The notes beneath the pieces were generated by a model. The model saw only the letters and a program-made list of their open reading frames with translations. It was not told the DNA's origin and made no database searches. DNA of 64,000 nucleotides, taken from assembly GCF_000708715.2 (NCBI RefSeq), contig NZ_JENB01000016.1:62001-126000 (forward strand), given 5' to 3'. The translations under genes were made by a program, and so were the position numbers. Shown piece by piece: positions 27,828-37,854 of the stretch (the first letter of the stretch is position 1; each line of letters begins with the position of its first letter). The DNA comes from Pseudomonas putida W15Oct28 (GTDB lineage: Bacteria > Pseudomonadota > Gammaproteobacteria > Pseudomonadales > Pseudomonadaceae).

Positions 27828-29750
27828 TTACTCCGATTCTTGGCGACCACGCCGGGAAACCGCTTGTGTCAGAAGCTCAGCGAATTGGGCGACGGGCATG
27901 GAGCCCAGGTCTGCGCCTTCGCGAGTACGCACTGCAACGGTTTGCGTTTCGACTTCGCGATCCCCTATAACCAAAAGGTACGGGACCTTGAGCAAAGTAT
28001 GCTCGCGGATTTTAAAGCCGATCTTCTCATTTCTCAAGTCCGACTTGGCACGGAAACCGCTACCGTTCAGAGATTTCTCAACCTCGAGGGCGAAATCGGC
28101 CTGTTTGTCGGTGATATTCATGATCACCGCCTGGGTCGGAGCCAGCCACGCCGGGAACACGCCAGCGTAGTGTTCGATCAGCATGCCGATGAAGCGCTCG
28201 AACGAACCGAGGATGGCGCGGTGCAGCATGACCGGGCGAACACGGCTGTTGTCTTCGGCGATGTAGCTCGCATCCAGACGCTCTGGCAGGTTCGGATCGT
28301 ACTGCAGGGTACCACACTGCCAGCTACGGCCGAGGCAGTCGCGCAGGGTAAACTCGATTTTCGGGCCGTAGAAGGCGCCCTCGCCCGGCTGGTATTCCCA
28401 CTCAAGGCCCGATTCGTTCAGGGCGTCGGCCAGTGCGCTTTCGGCACGGTCCCACAGCTCTTCGGAACCGACACGCTTGGCCGGACGAGTGGACAACTTC
28501 ATGGCGATGTCGCTGAAGCCGAAGTCCTTGTACACGTCCAGGGTCAGCTTGATGAAGTCGGCGGCTTCTTTCTTCACCTGATCTTCGGTGCAGAAGATGT
28601 GCGCGTCGTCCTGCACGAAGCCACGCACGCGCATGATGCCGTGCAGGGCGCCGGACGGCTCGTTACGGTGGCAGGCACCGAACTCGGCCAGGCGCAGCGG
28701 CAGGTCGCGGTAGCTTTTCAGGCCCTGGTTGAACACCTGCACGTGGCACGGGCAGTTCATCGGTTTTACCGCGTAGTCACGGCTTTCCGACGAAGTGGTG
28801 AACATGTTCTCGGCGTAGTTGGACCAGTGGCCCGAACGCTCCCAGAGAATGCGATCGACAACCTGCGGGGTCTTGATTTCCAGGTAGCCGTTGGCGCGTT
28901 GTACCTGACGCATGTACTGCTCGAGTACCTGGTACACGGTCCAGCCGTTGGCGTGCCAGAACACCATGCCCGGGGCTTCTTCCTGCAGGTGGAACAGGTC
29001 GAGCTGCTTGCCGATCTTGCGGTGGTCGCGTTTTTCGGCTTCTTCGATGCGCTGAACGTAGGCAGCCAGCTGCTTCTTGTCGGCCCAGGCGGTGCCGTAC
29101 ACGCGCTGCAGCTGCTCGTTCTTGGCATCGCCGCGCCAGTAGGCACCGGACAGCTTGGTCAGCTTGAATGCCTTGAGGAAGCGGGTGTTCGGCACGTGCG
29201 GACCACGGCACATGTCGACGTATTCTTCGTGGTAGTACAGGCCCATGGCCTGTTCATCCGGCATGTCTTCGACCAGGCGCAGCTTGTAGTCTTCGCCACG
29301 GGCCTTGAACACGTCGATGACTTCGGCGCGCGGGGTCACCTTCTTGACCACGTCGTAGTCTTTCTCGATCAGCTCCATCATGCGCTTTTCGATGGCGGCC
29401 ATGTCTTCAGGGGTGAAGGGGCGCTCGTAGGCGATGTCGTAATAGAAGCCTTCGTCGATAACCGGGCCGATCACCATCTTGGCGGTCGGGTACAGCTGCT
29501 TCACGGCGTGGCCAACCAAGTGGGCGCACGAGTGACGGATGATCTCCAGTCCCTCTTCATCTTTAGGGGTGATGATCTGCAGGGTGGCGTCGTGGCTGAT
29601 CAGGTCGCAAGCATCGACCAGTTTGCCGTCGACCTTGCCGGCGACGGTGGCCTTGGCCAGGCCGGCGCCGATAGAGGCGGCAACGTCGGCTACGGATACG
29701 GCGTGATCAAACGAACGTTGACTGCCATCGGGAAGAGTAATAGTGGGCAT
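27828..29750 (-). CDS. thrS: Threonyl-tRNA synthetase
   Basis: A 640-residue ThrRS: N-terminal TGS domain ('[14 protein letters not shown]'), an editing domain with '[16 protein letters not shown]' (near 73) and 'CRGPHVPNT', a class II core with motif 2 '[15 protein letters not shown]' (near 361) and motif 3 '[15 protein letters not shown]', and a C-terminal anticodon-binding domain. The start at 29750 gives the family N-terminus. It is the first gene of the translation operon and overlaps the infC start region. The 300-bp spacer upstream contains the hairpin-forming CAAGCCGAAAGGCTT and probably the promoter. Confidence 0.97.
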   Translation of the reverse strand: MPTITLPDGSQRSFDHAVSVADVAASIGAGLAKATVAGKVDGKLVDACDLISHDATLQIITPKDEEGLEIIRHSCAHLVGHAVKQLYPTAKMVIGPVIDEGFYYDIAYERPFTPEDMAAIEKRMMELIEKDYDVVKKVTPRAEVIDVFKARGEDYKLRLVEDMPDEQAMGLYYHEEYVDMCRGPHVPNTRFLKAFKLTKLSGAYWRGDAKNEQLQRVYGTAWADKKQLAAYVQRIEEAEKRDHRKIGKQLDLFHLQEEAPGMVFWHANGWTVYQVLEQYMRQVQRANGYLEIKTPQVVDRILWERSGHWSNYAENMFTTSSESRDYAVKPMNCPCHVQVFNQGLKSYRDLPLRLAEFGACHRNEPSGALHGIMRVRGFVQDDAHIFCTEDQVKKEAADFIKLTLDVYKDFGFSDIAMKLSTRPAKRVGSEELWDRAESALADALNESGLEWEYQPGEGAFYGPKIEFTLRDCLGRSWQCGTLQYDPNLPERLDASYIAEDNSRVRPVMLHRAILGSFERFIGMLIEHYAGVFPAWLAPTQAVIMNITDKQADFALEVEKSLNGSGFRAKSDLRNEKIGFKIREHTLLKVPYLLVIGDREVETQTVAVRTREGADLGSMPVAQFAELLTQAVSRRGRQESE

Positions 29751-30087
29751 GGCGCCTCCTCTCCTAGTGGTGACCCCTACCAAAGGTCACGTGGGTTGGG
29801 ATGAGCCAGTACAAGATCCGACCTGCCCTCCTTTATAAGGAAGCCTGCCTCACAGTGGCAGAAGCCTTTCGGCTTGCAAGGGACGAACCAGAGTGACTGG
29901 AAAGAAAAAAGATAGCTGCAGCCGGCACAGCGCGACCACAAGCCGAGCATGCTAGCACGCGGGTTGCACCCCAGGCAGAAATATTTGGAAATTGCACCGC
30001 AGCGGTGAACTAACGCGGAAAAATACCGCTCAGACTTTGGGAAGCAACCTACTCTTGATGAGACCTTAACCCAAGGAGTAACTGGTT
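29751..30087. other. Divergent spacer with thrS leader; no gene
   Basis: No coding sequence is supported. On the thrS side there is a small hairpin (CAAGCCGAAAGGCTT) and an AGGAGAGGAGG stretch just before the thrS start. The promoters of thrS and of the secreted-protein gene at 30088 must both lie here. Confidence 0.5.
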
Positions 30088-30393
30088 ATGCGAGTTCCGT
30101 CTCTTCTGGCCCTGGCGGCCGCTGGCGCCCTGCTGCTGCCCGTGGCTGCCAACGCTGGCAACTTCCCAGCCGGGAAGGAAGCCGCCTACACAACCCAGTG
30201 CACGCAGGTGGCCGCTGGCCAAGGCGTCGACGCTGCGACCGCGAAGAAGCACTGCGATTGTGGCGCCAAGGCCATCAAAAAGAATTTCACCGACGCGGAG
30301 ATTGCCGACCTGGACAGCCAGGATGGCGTGGACGCCAAGCTGATGCAGAAGGCGCAAACGGTAGTGAAACAGGCCTGCGCGCCCCAGGGCTGA
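30088..30393 (+). CDS. Small secreted protein of unknown function
   Basis: A 101-residue protein with a clear signal peptide ('LLALAAAGALLLPVAANA-G', cleavage near residue 23). The mature part has four Cys ('TQC', 'HCDCG', 'QAC') suited to disulfides in the periplasm, and helices rich in Ala and Lys. AAGGAG precedes the ATG. I do not recognise a domain. It is divergent from thrS. Confidence 0.75.
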   Translation: MRVPSLLALAAAGALLLPVAANAGNFPAGKEAAYTTQCTQVAAGQGVDAATAKKHCDCGAKAIKKNFTDAEIADLDSQDGVDAKLMQKAQTVVKQACAPQG

Positions 30394-30556
30394 AACCTTA
30401 AAGCCGGGGTTGGCGATAATTTTTTTGCCCTAGATCAACATCTAGTGAAGGTAAAAGGCGCTACATCCGCAGAATTAGACTATGATGTGTTCTGTGCCAG
30501 GCAGCTCAGGCGCCTGTGGCACTTCGAAAAAATTCAAGTTTCTGGAGATTCATCCC

Positions 30557-30769
30557 ATGTCCAATCGCCAAACCGGCACCGTCAAATGGTTCAATGATGA
30601 GAAAGGCTTCGGCTTCATCACCCCACAAGGCGGCGGCGACGACCTGTTCGTTCACTTCAAGGCCATCGAATCCGACGGCTTCAAGAGCCTGAAAGAAGGC
30701 CAGACTGTTTCCTTCGTCGCCGAGCGCGGCCAGAAGGGCATGCAGGCTGCACAGGTTCGTCCGGAGTAA
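30557..30769 (+). CDS. Cold-shock (CspA family) protein
   Basis: A 70-residue single cold-shock domain with RNP1 'KGFGFITP' and RNP2 'DLFVHF', binding single-stranded nucleic acid. The ATG at 30557 has GGAG upstream; a longer frame to 30482 is not family-like. The 160-nt 5' region includes a GTGCCAGGC.../GCCTGTGGCAC hairpin (about 30494-30522), consistent with the long regulated leaders of csp genes. A terminator follows directly. Confidence 0.95.
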   Translation: MSNRQTGTVKWFNDEKGFGFITPQGGGDDLFVHFKAIESDGFKSLKEGQTVSFVAERGQKGMQAAQVRPE

Positions 30770-30782
30770 TTCGGAAGCTGTG

Positions 30783-30812
30783 AAAAAACCCGCCCTTGTG
30801 GCGGGTTTTTTT
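30783..30812 (+). terminator. Rho-independent terminator of the cold-shock gene
   Basis: AAAAAACCCGCC-CTTGT-GGCGGGTTTTTTT: a GC-rich stem with A- and T-tracts on its two sides, 13 bp after the stop. Confidence 0.95.
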
Positions 30813-30845
30813 ATGGGCGTTTGCCAGGCGGCACACGCTGCTCTT

Positions 30846-30975
30846 TGTAGGAGCGGCCTTGCCGGGGCGCCGGACCGGTCGGAATGGGCCGCGAAGCGGC
30901 CCCAGGTTTTTAGCTTCGCCGCATGAAATGCCGGGGCCGCTTTGCGGCCCATCGCGACACAAGGCCGCTCCTACA
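30846..30975. repeat. REP pair, TGTAGGAGCGGCC family
   Basis: TGTAGGAGCGGCCTTG at the left is mirrored by CAAGGCCGCTCCTACA at the right, enclosing GGGCCGCGAAGCGGCCC-type inner hairpins. The same family recurs at 39010, 40371, 55155 and 58534. Confidence 0.85.
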
Positions 30976-31002
30976 GGGACCGCATGGGCCTTTAGAGCTG
31001 CA

Positions 31003-31320
31003 TCAACCGCAGTTGACGCGGGTTACCTTGCCCTGTTCGTCCACGTTCAGGTTCAGGCGGTCGGAGCGGTACTCCAGGGTTACCACATCGTGCGGCTTGA
31101 GAATGCGTGCCGTCTGCGAGCCACTGGCCTTGCGCGCCTGCTCCAGCAGCTCGGCGCTGCCTGGTTTGCCAATGGCAAAATCGGCGCCGCTGGCTTCGCA
31201 GCGGCCATCGTTGCCAGCCGATGCGGCTGGCGCATCGCCACCAGCGTTGCCACCTGTGCTGCAACCAGCCAGGACAGCAGCCACCGCCAGGGTTGCCAGG
31301 TAAGCACGGGTACGGAACAT
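31003..31320 (-). CDS. Lipoprotein with I78-type peptidase inhibitor domain
   Basis: A 105-residue protein with a lipoprotein signal (lipobox 'LAGC', Cys near residue 20) and a domain of the I78 inhibitor family: 'CEASGADFAIGK', 'LLEQARKASGSQTARILKPH' and 'LEYRSDRLNLNVDE...VNCG'. The paired Cys probably form a disulfide. Such proteins inhibit serine peptidases and may guard the periplasm. The start at 31320 is chosen for the signal peptide. Confidence 0.8.
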   Translation of the reverse strand: MFRTRAYLATLAVAAVLAGCSTGGNAGGDAPAASAGNDGRCEASGADFAIGKPGSAELLEQARKASGSQTARILKPHDVVTLEYRSDRLNLNVDEQGKVTRVNCG

Positions 31321-31593
31321 GAAGCCTCCTAAATGGGTCCGGGAACTGTCTGTTCCGACAGCTCCGCTCAGTATTCGTTGCAAAACCGGTCAAGTCTGCC
31401 TCAACTCTAGCACCGAGGCGAAAAGCAATCGTGACCGGATTTTGCACAACCCCCTGCGTTTGCCATATGCTTAGCGCACGGTCACTGGCGCAAAGCCATG
31501 ATTTGCTGCAAGAAGTGGAGCGCATCCCGCCTCCATCGAACACCAGGGTCAGGTGTTCACCCCTTCGTTCCGGGCCCCCAGCGAGAGCTTTTC

Positions 31594-31806
31594 ATGAGTA
31601 CCCATAGCATCGATGCCGACATCAAGGTCAAATGGGCCGAGGGCCAGAGCGCGTACAGCCCTGGCACACCGGAGGAATTGTTGTTGATCGCCATCGACCT
31701 GTTGGTACGCGACAACGGCGCCGAGGCGGCACGCAGCTTCATCGACCAGGTGTTCGAGCGCTACGCGCCGCACGCGGCTATTCCAATCGCGCCAGACGTG
31801 CGCTGA
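31594..31806 (+). CDS. Small conserved protein, 70 aa
   Basis: A 70-residue acidic protein ('MSTHSIDADIKVKWAEGQS', then 'PEELLLIAIDLLVRDNG' helix). The ATG at 31594 has GCGAGAGC upstream; a longer frame from 31498 lacks a good site. Its last 29 bp overlap the end of the convergent nucleoside hydrolase gene. Function is unknown. The leader has a GAACACC/GGTGTTC hairpin at 31538-31558. Confidence 0.6.
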   Translation: MSTHSIDADIKVKWAEGQSAYSPGTPEELLLIAIDLLVRDNGAEAARSFIDQVFERYAPHAAIPIAPDVR

Positions 31807-32779
31807 GCAGGTCGAACAGCCCCTGGGCATCGCCCTGCTCCACCCACAGCACATTCGCCGGCTGCTTGAGCACGCCGTACCAGTCGGCAATGGTCTGGCC
31901 GAAGGTCGGGCCTTCGCGGCTGTCGATGCTCATATGAATGCGTCGGCCGCTGAACAGCTCAGGCTTTAACAGGTAGGCAATGACGCTGGCGTCATGCACC
32001 GGGCCGCCGGGCATGCCGTACAGGTCCATGTCGTGGGCAATGTACGCCTTAAGGATATCCACCACGCGCTTGCTGGCCTGGTTGTTCACGGCTGCCAGTT
32101 GTTTCAGGCGGGCGTCACTGGTCAACAGCTTGTGGGTGACGTCCAACGGCAGGTAGGTGAGTTGCACGCCGCTGGCCAGCACCACTTCGGCGGCGTGCGG
32201 GTCGGCGTAGAGGTTGAATTCTGCTGCCGGGGTGATGTTGCCGCCATTGAAGTGGGCACCGCCCATAACCACCACCTCCTTGATGCCCTTGGCGATGTCC
32301 GGGCGCTGGATCAACGCCAGGGCCAGGTTGGTCTGCGGGCCGAGCATGGCAACGGTGATGCTGTGCGGTTTGGCTGCGCCGAGGGTGTCGACCAGGTATT
32401 GCACGGCATTGCCCTGGGCCAGGGGCGCTTTTGGCTCGTGAACCTGCACACCGGTAAGGCCCTCTTCGCCATGCACGTCAGCGGCGTAGATGGGTGTGCG
32501 TACCATTGGGCGGCCGGCGCCGGCGTACACGGGGATGTCTTCGCGCCCCGCCCATTCGCGGGCCAGGCGGGCGTTGCGCGAGGTTTTATCCAGGCGCACG
32601 TTGCCGGCCACTGTGGTGATGGCGCGGATATTGAGCTCGTCGGGCGAGGCCATGGCCAGGAACAGCGCGACCACGTCGTCGGCGCCGGGGTCGGTGTCGA
32701 TGATCAGGTCGATGGGGGCGGCCTGGAGGGTGGTGGCGGTGGCCATGAAGGCGATTCCTTGTAGCAGGGGTTTGAGCAT
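31778..32779 (-). CDS. Periplasmic nucleoside hydrolase
   Basis: A 333-residue IUNH-family enzyme with the metal-binding 'IDTDPGADD' (near residue 24), 'VVVMGGAHFNGGNITPAAEFNLYADPHAA'-region motifs including Asn-x-x-x-Asp, and 'HDASVIAYLL' with the catalytic His-Asp. A signal peptide ('LLQGIAFMATATTLQA-AP') starts at the ATG at 32779 behind CAGGAG, so the enzyme acts in the periplasm, splitting ribonucleosides to base and ribose. It follows rbsD on the same strand, so the released ribose can be taken up by RbsBAC. Confidence 0.9.
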   Translation of the reverse strand: MLKPLLQGIAFMATATTLQAAPIDLIIDTDPGADDVVALFLAMASPDELNIRAITTVAGNVRLDKTSRNARLAREWAGREDIPVYAGAGRPMVRTPIYAADVHGEEGLTGVQVHEPKAPLAQGNAVQYLVDTLGAAKPHSITVAMLGPQTNLALALIQRPDIAKGIKEVVVMGGAHFNGGNITPAAEFNLYADPHAAEVVLASGVQLTYLPLDVTHKLLTSDARLKQLAAVNNQASKRVVDILKAYIAHDMDLYGMPGGPVHDASVIAYLLKPELFSGRRIHMSIDSREGPTFGQTIADWYGVLKQPANVLWVEQGDAQGLFDLLSARLARLE

Positions 32780-32829
32780 GGGGCACTCCTGTTGCCAGAG
32801 CATGATTATGAAGGCTAACCGCAATCCTC

Positions 32830-32915
32830 TGTGGGAGCGGGCATGCCCGCGAAGAATTCAACTCGGTGAATGGCACCGGCGTTGCCGGTGTTCGCGGGCA
32901 CGCCCGCTCCCACAG
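32830..32915. repeat. REP pair, TGTGGGAGCGGGC family
   Basis: GTGGGAGCGGGCATGCCCGCGAA and its inverted mate CGCGGGCACGCCCGCTCCCACA flank an inner ACCGGCG/TTGCCGGT hairpin. It lies inside the operon between rbsD and the nucleoside hydrolase and could limit 3' decay. Confidence 0.85.
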
Positions 32916-32941
32916 AGATCTGTACAGGCCAACCCGACGAG

Positions 32942-33340
32942 CTAGAAGGTGACGCCTGAGATCAGGGCGATGTTGCTGTAGGGCTGGCACTCACCGGTCC
33001 GCACCACCGCTCGGGCACTGCGCGACAGCACTTTGAAATCTTCATGGCTAAGCCATTCGCGCTTGCCCAGCTTGCCCTTCAACCGCTCGATCTCGACCAG
33101 CGCCGGCGGCACCACTTTCTGCATTTCTTCCGCCAGCACATGCCGTTCTACCTGCAACTCGCTCAGCACCACGCGCAACACGCTGGCGAAATCCGGCAGG
33201 CCGGGCGTGATGGCCAGGTCGATCATTTCAACACCCGGCGGCACTGGCAGCCCGGCATCGCCGATCACCAGGATATCGCCATGCCCCATGCCGGCAATGA
33301 CCCGCGACAGGGCAACGTTCAGCAAGGGGGTTTTCTTCAT
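32942..33340 (-). CDS. rbsD: D-ribose pyranase
   Basis: A 132-residue RbsD: '[28 protein letters not shown]' region with catalytic His, and the C-terminal '[18 protein letters not shown]'. It interconverts beta-pyran and beta-furan ribose so that RbsK can act. It overlaps rbsK by 4 bp. Confidence 0.97.
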   Translation of the reverse strand: MKKTPLLNVALSRVIAGMGHGDILVIGDAGLPVPPGVEMIDLAITPGLPDFASVLRVVLSELQVERHVLAEEMQKVVPPALVEIERLKGKLGKREWLSHEDFKVLSRSARAVVRTGECQPYSNIALISGVTF

Positions 33341-34245
33341 GGTGTCAGCTCCGCCAGGTAGGGAATGGACGGCTGGGCACCGGCACGTGTAACCGACAAG
33401 GCGGCGGCACGCTGGCCAAAGGCAATGGCCTCGCCCTCCTCCAGCCCCCGCACCAGCCCGGCAGCAAAGCCGCCAATGAAGGTATCGCCAGCAGCCGTGG
33501 TGTCCAGCGGTTGCACCACAGGCGCCGGGAAATGCTGATGCCCATTGGCAGTCACCAACAAGGCCCCTTGCGCACCCAAGGTAATGATCACTTTGCCCGC
33601 ACCCAGTTGCAGCAAGCGCTCACCGGCGCGCCGGGCGCTGTCCTGGTCAGTGACGGCCACGCCGGTCAGGGCTTCGGCCTCGCTTTCGTTAGGCGTGAGG
33701 TAATCGATGCGGGCAAACCAGTCCGCCGGCAAGGGGCCGGTGGCCGGCGCCGGGTTCAGGATCACCTGTTTGCCCAATTCATGCGCCCTGGCCAGGGTCC
33801 AGGCCACGGTGTCGGCCGGCACTTCCAGCTGGCAGATGACCACCTCGGCCGCCTGCAGCAATGCATCGAAGCGCTGTACCGACTGCGGCGTCAGCAGGCC
33901 GTTGCCGCCGGGAATGATGACAATGCAGTTCTGGCTGGCAGCATCCACGGTGATCAGTGCCACACCGCTGGACATACCCGGGCACGTGCTGACGCCCTGG
34001 CAGTCGATGCCCTCGACATACAGGGCCCGGTGTAACTGCCGACCATAGTCATCGTCACCCACGTTGCCGATCATCGCCACGCTGCCGCCCAGCCGTGCCA
34101 CCGCCACGGCCTGGTTGGCACCCTTGCCGCCCGGCACGGTGAAAAAGCTTTCGCCGGGGAGTGTTTCGCCGGCCCGGGGCAGGCGCTGGGCGCGGGCCAC
34201 CAGGTCCATATTGAGGCTGCCGACCACCACAACCTTGGCATTCAT
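33337..34245 (-). CDS. rbsK: Ribokinase
   Basis: A 302-residue PfkB-family kinase: N-terminal '[18 protein letters not shown]' and '[16 protein letters not shown]', C-terminal '[19 protein letters not shown]' with the catalytic Asp and anion hole. It phosphorylates ribose to ribose-5-phosphate. It lies 15 bp after rbsR and overlaps rbsD. Confidence 0.97.
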   Translation of the reverse strand: MNAKVVVVGSLNMDLVARAQRLPRAGETLPGESFFTVPGGKGANQAVAVARLGGSVAMIGNVGDDDYGRQLHRALYVEGIDCQGVSTCPGMSSGVALITVDAASQNCIVIIPGGNGLLTPQSVQRFDALLQAAEVVICQLEVPADTVAWTLARAHELGKQVILNPAPATGPLPADWFARIDYLTPNESEAEALTGVAVTDQDSARRAGERLLQLGAGKVIITLGAQGALLVTANGHQHFPAPVVQPLDTTAAGDTFIGGFAAGLVRGLEEGEAIAFGQRAAALSVTRAGAQPSIPYLAELTP

Positions 34246-34260
34246 GACGTTTCCTTAGCG

Positions 34261-35283
34261 TTAGCGGTAATCGTTGAACAAGTCCGGGCGCGGCCCGGTG
34301 GACTCACGCAGCACGATGCGCGGGGCAACAATGCGTTGCTCCGCCGCGCCTTGCCGGGGTGTACCTATACGTGTCAGCAACAGTGAAGCGGCGCTCTCGC
34401 CCAGCTCGCGAATCGACTGGCCCACCGTGGTCAACGGCGGGTACACATAGCGGCTGAGCTCGATGTCGTCGAAGCCGATCACCGACAGCTCGCCGGGTAC
34501 GCTGATATTGCGTTCGGCTGCCGCACGCAGCACGCCGAAACCGATCATGTCGTTGCCGGCAAAAATCGCCGTGGGCCGCTTGCCCTCCAGCACCTGCGCC
34601 GCTGCGGCATGCCCACCCGGGCTGGTGAAGTCGCAGTGCAGCACACGGCTGCCCAGCACCGGCACGCCGACTTCGGCCATGGCACGGCGGAAGCCGTTCA
34701 GGCGCAGCTGGGTTACCCCGGTTTCGGCGGGGCCGCCAATATAGGCGACGTCGCGGTGGCCAAGCTCCAGCAGATGCTGGGTGGCCAGGTATGCGCCCTG
34801 CTCGTGGTCGATGCGCACCAGGTCGGCATCGACGCCTTCCAGCTCACGGTCGACGATAACCATCGGCGTGCGCACGCAGGCCAGGCTTTGCAGCAGGTCG
34901 CTGTCCTGGCCCACCGAAGCCACTACCAGGCCGTCGATGCGCTTTTCCAGCAGCACGCGCAGGTAACTGCGCTGCTTCTGTGGGTTGTCGTCGGAGTTGC
35001 ACAAAATCACACAGTAGCCGTTGCGCTCGCAGGCATCTTCAATGCCCCGTGCCAGCTCGGCGAAGTACGGGTTGACGCTGTTGGGCACCAGCAGGCCGAT
35101 GGTGGCCGTGCTGCGCGCCTTGAGTGAGCGCGCCACCGCACTGGGCACGTAGTCCAGCTCGATAATGGCGGCTTCAACCTTCTGCCGCACGTGTTCGCTC
35201 ACCGGCCGGGTCTTGTTCAGTACATGGGACACGGTGGTGTAGGAAATGCCCGCCAGTGCCGCGACGTCTTTGATGGTTGCCAT
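34261..35283 (-). CDS. rbsR: LacI-family repressor of the ribose operon
   Basis: A 340-residue LacI-type regulator: HTH 'MATIKDVAALAGISYTTVSHVLN', hinge 'YVPSAVARSLK', and a periplasmic-binding-like ligand domain. The ATG at 35283 is the family start. It lies inside the rbs operon between rbsC and rbsK and probably binds the palindrome at 38848 upstream of rbsB, released by ribose. Confidence 0.95.
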   Translation of the reverse strand: MATIKDVAALAGISYTTVSHVLNKTRPVSEHVRQKVEAAIIELDYVPSAVARSLKARSTATIGLLVPNSVNPYFAELARGIEDACERNGYCVILCNSDDNPQKQRSYLRVLLEKRIDGLVVASVGQDSDLLQSLACVRTPMVIVDRELEGVDADLVRIDHEQGAYLATQHLLELGHRDVAYIGGPAETGVTQLRLNGFRRAMAEVGVPVLGSRVLHCDFTSPGGHAAAAQVLEGKRPTAIFAGNDMIGFGVLRAAAERNISVPGELSVIGFDDIELSRYVYPPLTTVGQSIRELGESAASLLLTRIGTPRQGAAEQRIVAPRIVLRESTGPRPDLFNDYR

Positions 35284-35287
35284 ATTG

Positions 35288-36283
35288 TCAGTTCCGCCGG
35301 GCTGCACGCCGGCTGCGGTAAGTGTCGAGCACCACGGCGATGACGATCACCGCCCCGGTGATGATGCGTTTGGTCGGCTCGCTGGCGCCAATCTGCGCCA
35401 GCCCGGCGGCCAGTACGGAAATGATCAGGACGCCAAAGAAGGTGCTGATGACCGAGCCACGCCCGCCCATCAGGCTGGTGCCGCCGATCACCACGGCGGC
35501 GATCACCTGCAGCTCCAGGCCAGAGCCGGCATTGGGGTCTGCTGCTTCCAGGCGGGATATCTGGAACAGCGCAGCCAAGCCGGCGAGCAGCCCCATCAGG
35601 GCGAACACCAGCACTTTGTACGGGCGCGGGTCGATGCCCGCCAGGCGCACGGCCTCTTCATTGGTACCGATACCGATCAGGTAGCGGCCGAACACCGTGC
35701 GGGTCAGCACCAGGTGGGCGAGCACAATCACCAGCAAGGCAATGATGAACGCTGGCGAAATACCAAAGGCAACCGGGTTGGAAAACCAGGCATAGGCATC
35801 GCCGATATAGGCGGTGCGCGAGTCGGTTAACTGGTAGGCCAGGCCGCGGGCCATTTCCAGCACGCCAAGCGAGACGATGAACGAGGGAATACGCCAGGCC
35901 ACGGTAACGCCGCCGGTGATGCTACCGGCCAGTGCGGCCACGGCCATGCCCAGCAGGGCCGACGGCAGCGCGCTCCAGCCCCAGCCGAGGATCGCCACAC
36001 TTACGGCAGAAGCCGCCAGGGCCAGCACCGAGCCCACCGACAGGTCGATGCCGCCGATGATCAGCACGAAGGTCATGCCCACCGCCAACACCATCAGGTC
36101 GGGGATCTGGTTGGCCAGGGTGCTGAAGGTGTTGTACGACCAGAAGTGGCTGCTAAGGAACGAGAACAGCACAATCATCGCCAGCAAGGCGCCAGCCAGG
36201 CCCAGGTAAGTGCCCAGGCCAAAGTAGGTGCCACTGCGGCGCACAGCGGCGGCGCCTTGGCTATCGAGCGGGGTGGTTTTCAT
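35288..36283 (-). CDS. rbsC: Ribose ABC transporter permease
   Basis: A 331-residue inner-membrane permease of the BPD_transp_2 family with about ten hydrophobic helices, 'LIIGGIDLSVGSVLAL' and 'IAAVVIGGTSLMGGRGSV' being the family signatures. It forms the channel of RbsABC. Its start overlaps the rbsA stop (ATGA). Confidence 0.95.
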   Translation of the reverse strand: MKTTPLDSQGAAAVRRSGTYFGLGTYLGLAGALLAMIVLFSFLSSHFWSYNTFSTLANQIPDLMVLAVGMTFVLIIGGIDLSVGSVLALAASAVSVAILGWGWSALPSALLGMAVAALAGSITGGVTVAWRIPSFIVSLGVLEMARGLAYQLTDSRTAYIGDAYAWFSNPVAFGISPAFIIALLVIVLAHLVLTRTVFGRYLIGIGTNEEAVRLAGIDPRPYKVLVFALMGLLAGLAALFQISRLEAADPNAGSGLELQVIAAVVIGGTSLMGGRGSVISTFFGVLIISVLAAGLAQIGASEPTKRIITGAVIVIAVVLDTYRSRRAARRN

Positions 36284-37833
36284 GCGTCCGTCCTGGGGGC
36301 TGCAGCGTGCAGCAGTGCGTCACGTTTCTGATAACCGGCAAAGGCCGCGGCCAGCAGCTGGTCCTGGCTCCAATGGTCACGGTCGAAGGTGTCGATCAGG
36401 CGACCGGCCGACAGCACGGCGATGCGGTCGCAGATCAGCATCAGCTCGCGCAGGTCGCTGGACACCACCACCAGCGCCTTGCCCTGGCGCGCCAGTTCGG
36501 CCAGCAGGCCATAGATGTCGAACTTGGCACCCACGTCGATGCCACGGGTGGGCTCGTCGAACAGCAGCACCTGGCAGTCGCGCTCCAGCCAGCGCCCGAT
36601 CACCACCTTCTGCTGGTTGCCGCCAGACAGCTCGCCCACAACCTGGTGGGCGCCGGCACTGCGAATGCGCATGGCCTGGATCTGGCGCTCGGCCAAGGCC
36701 TGTTCCGCCTGGCCATCGAGCACACCGGCCCGCGACACCGCGCCCAGGTTGCCCAAGGCGATGTTGGCGCTGATCGACTGCGTCAGCAGCAGGCCCTCGC
36801 CTTTGCGGTCTTCGGTAATCAGCGCGATGCCCGCCTTCACGGCGGCCTTGGGCGAGTCGATGGTGACCGCTTGTAGTGGCTGGCCGAGCGCGATGCTGCC
36901 ACTGTCGGCACGGTCGGCGCCGTAGATCAGCCGCAACAGCTCGGTACGCCCGGCGCCGATCAAGCCGGAGATGCCGAAGATCTCCCCTGCCCTGACCTCG
37001 AACGACACCTCGCGCACCTTGTCAGCACGGCTGAGCTTGTCGACCTTCAACAGCGGCGCACCGATCTGCCGACGGCCCAGGTCGATATGCTCGCCCAGCT
37101 CGCGGCCAACCATCAGGTTGACCAGCTCGGTACTGCTGTAGCGCTGGATCGGCTCATCGCACACCAGTTTGCCGTCGCGCAGCACGACGATGCGCTGTGC
37201 CACGCGCTGCAGTTCCTCCAGGCGGTGGGAAATGTAGACGATGGCCACGCCACGCTGGCGCAGGCGCTCGATCTGGGTGAACAGCAGCTCCACCTCGCGC
37301 GCGGTGAGCATCGCCGTGGGCTCATCGAAGATCAGCACATGGCAGTCGCCGATCAGGTTGCGGGCAATCTCGACCATCTGCTGGTGGCCAATGCCCAGCT
37401 CGCCGACCGGGGTGTCCGGGTCGATGGCGTCGAGCCCGACCTGGGCCATGGCGGCCGTGGCCAACTGGCGCAGGCGCTTGTGGCTGATCCAGCCGAAGCG
37501 GCTGGGCAGGTTGTCGAGAAACAGGTTTTCCGCCACGGTCAGCGTCGGCAGCAGGTTCAGCTCCTGCATGACCATGCGCACACCAAGGCGCTCGGCCTCG
37601 CTGCGGCTGGCAGGCGCGTAGGCCTGGCCGCGGTAGGTCATGTGCCCGGTGGTGGGCACCTCCAGGCCGCTGATCAGCTTGGACAGCGTACTCTTGCCCG
37701 CGCCGTTCTCGCCGGTCAGGGCCAGCACTTCCCCGGCGCGCAGGCTCAGGCTGACCTCGCCGAGCACGGGCTGGGCGTAGGTCTTGCCCAGGCCGCTGGC
37801 GGCGAGCATCACTTCGTTGGCCGATGCAGACAT
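36280..37833 (-). CDS. rbsA: Ribose ABC transporter ATP-binding protein (double ATPase)
   Basis: A 517-residue protein with two ABC domains. The first has Walker A 'GENGAGKSTL' (near 41), signature 'LGIGHQQMVEIAR' and Walker B 'VLIFDEPTA'. The second has a degenerate P-loop 'GLIGAGRTELLR' (near 287), signature 'LSGGNQQKVVIGR' and Walker B 'VLLFDEPTRG'. The asymmetry is normal for sugar importers of this class. The ATG at 37833 sits 8 bp after AGGAG. Confidence 0.96.
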   Translation of the reverse strand: MSASANEVMLAASGLGKTYAQPVLGEVSLSLRAGEVLALTGENGAGKSTLSKLISGLEVPTTGHMTYRGQAYAPASRSEAERLGVRMVMQELNLLPTLTVAENLFLDNLPSRFGWISHKRLRQLATAAMAQVGLDAIDPDTPVGELGIGHQQMVEIARNLIGDCHVLIFDEPTAMLTAREVELLFTQIERLRQRGVAIVYISHRLEELQRVAQRIVVLRDGKLVCDEPIQRYSSTELVNLMVGRELGEHIDLGRRQIGAPLLKVDKLSRADKVREVSFEVRAGEIFGISGLIGAGRTELLRLIYGADRADSGSIALGQPLQAVTIDSPKAAVKAGIALITEDRKGEGLLLTQSISANIALGNLGAVSRAGVLDGQAEQALAERQIQAMRIRSAGAHQVVGELSGGNQQKVVIGRWLERDCQVLLFDEPTRGIDVGAKFDIYGLLAELARQGKALVVVSSDLRELMLICDRIAVLSAGRLIDTFDRDHWSQDQLLAAAFAGYQKRDALLHAAAPRTDA

Positions 37834-37854
37834 GGCCGTTTCTCCTGCCAGCAA

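Noticed and set aside
27840-29804. A 654-codon open frame opposite thrS
   Set aside because: Same explanation: a shadow of thrS on the other strand.
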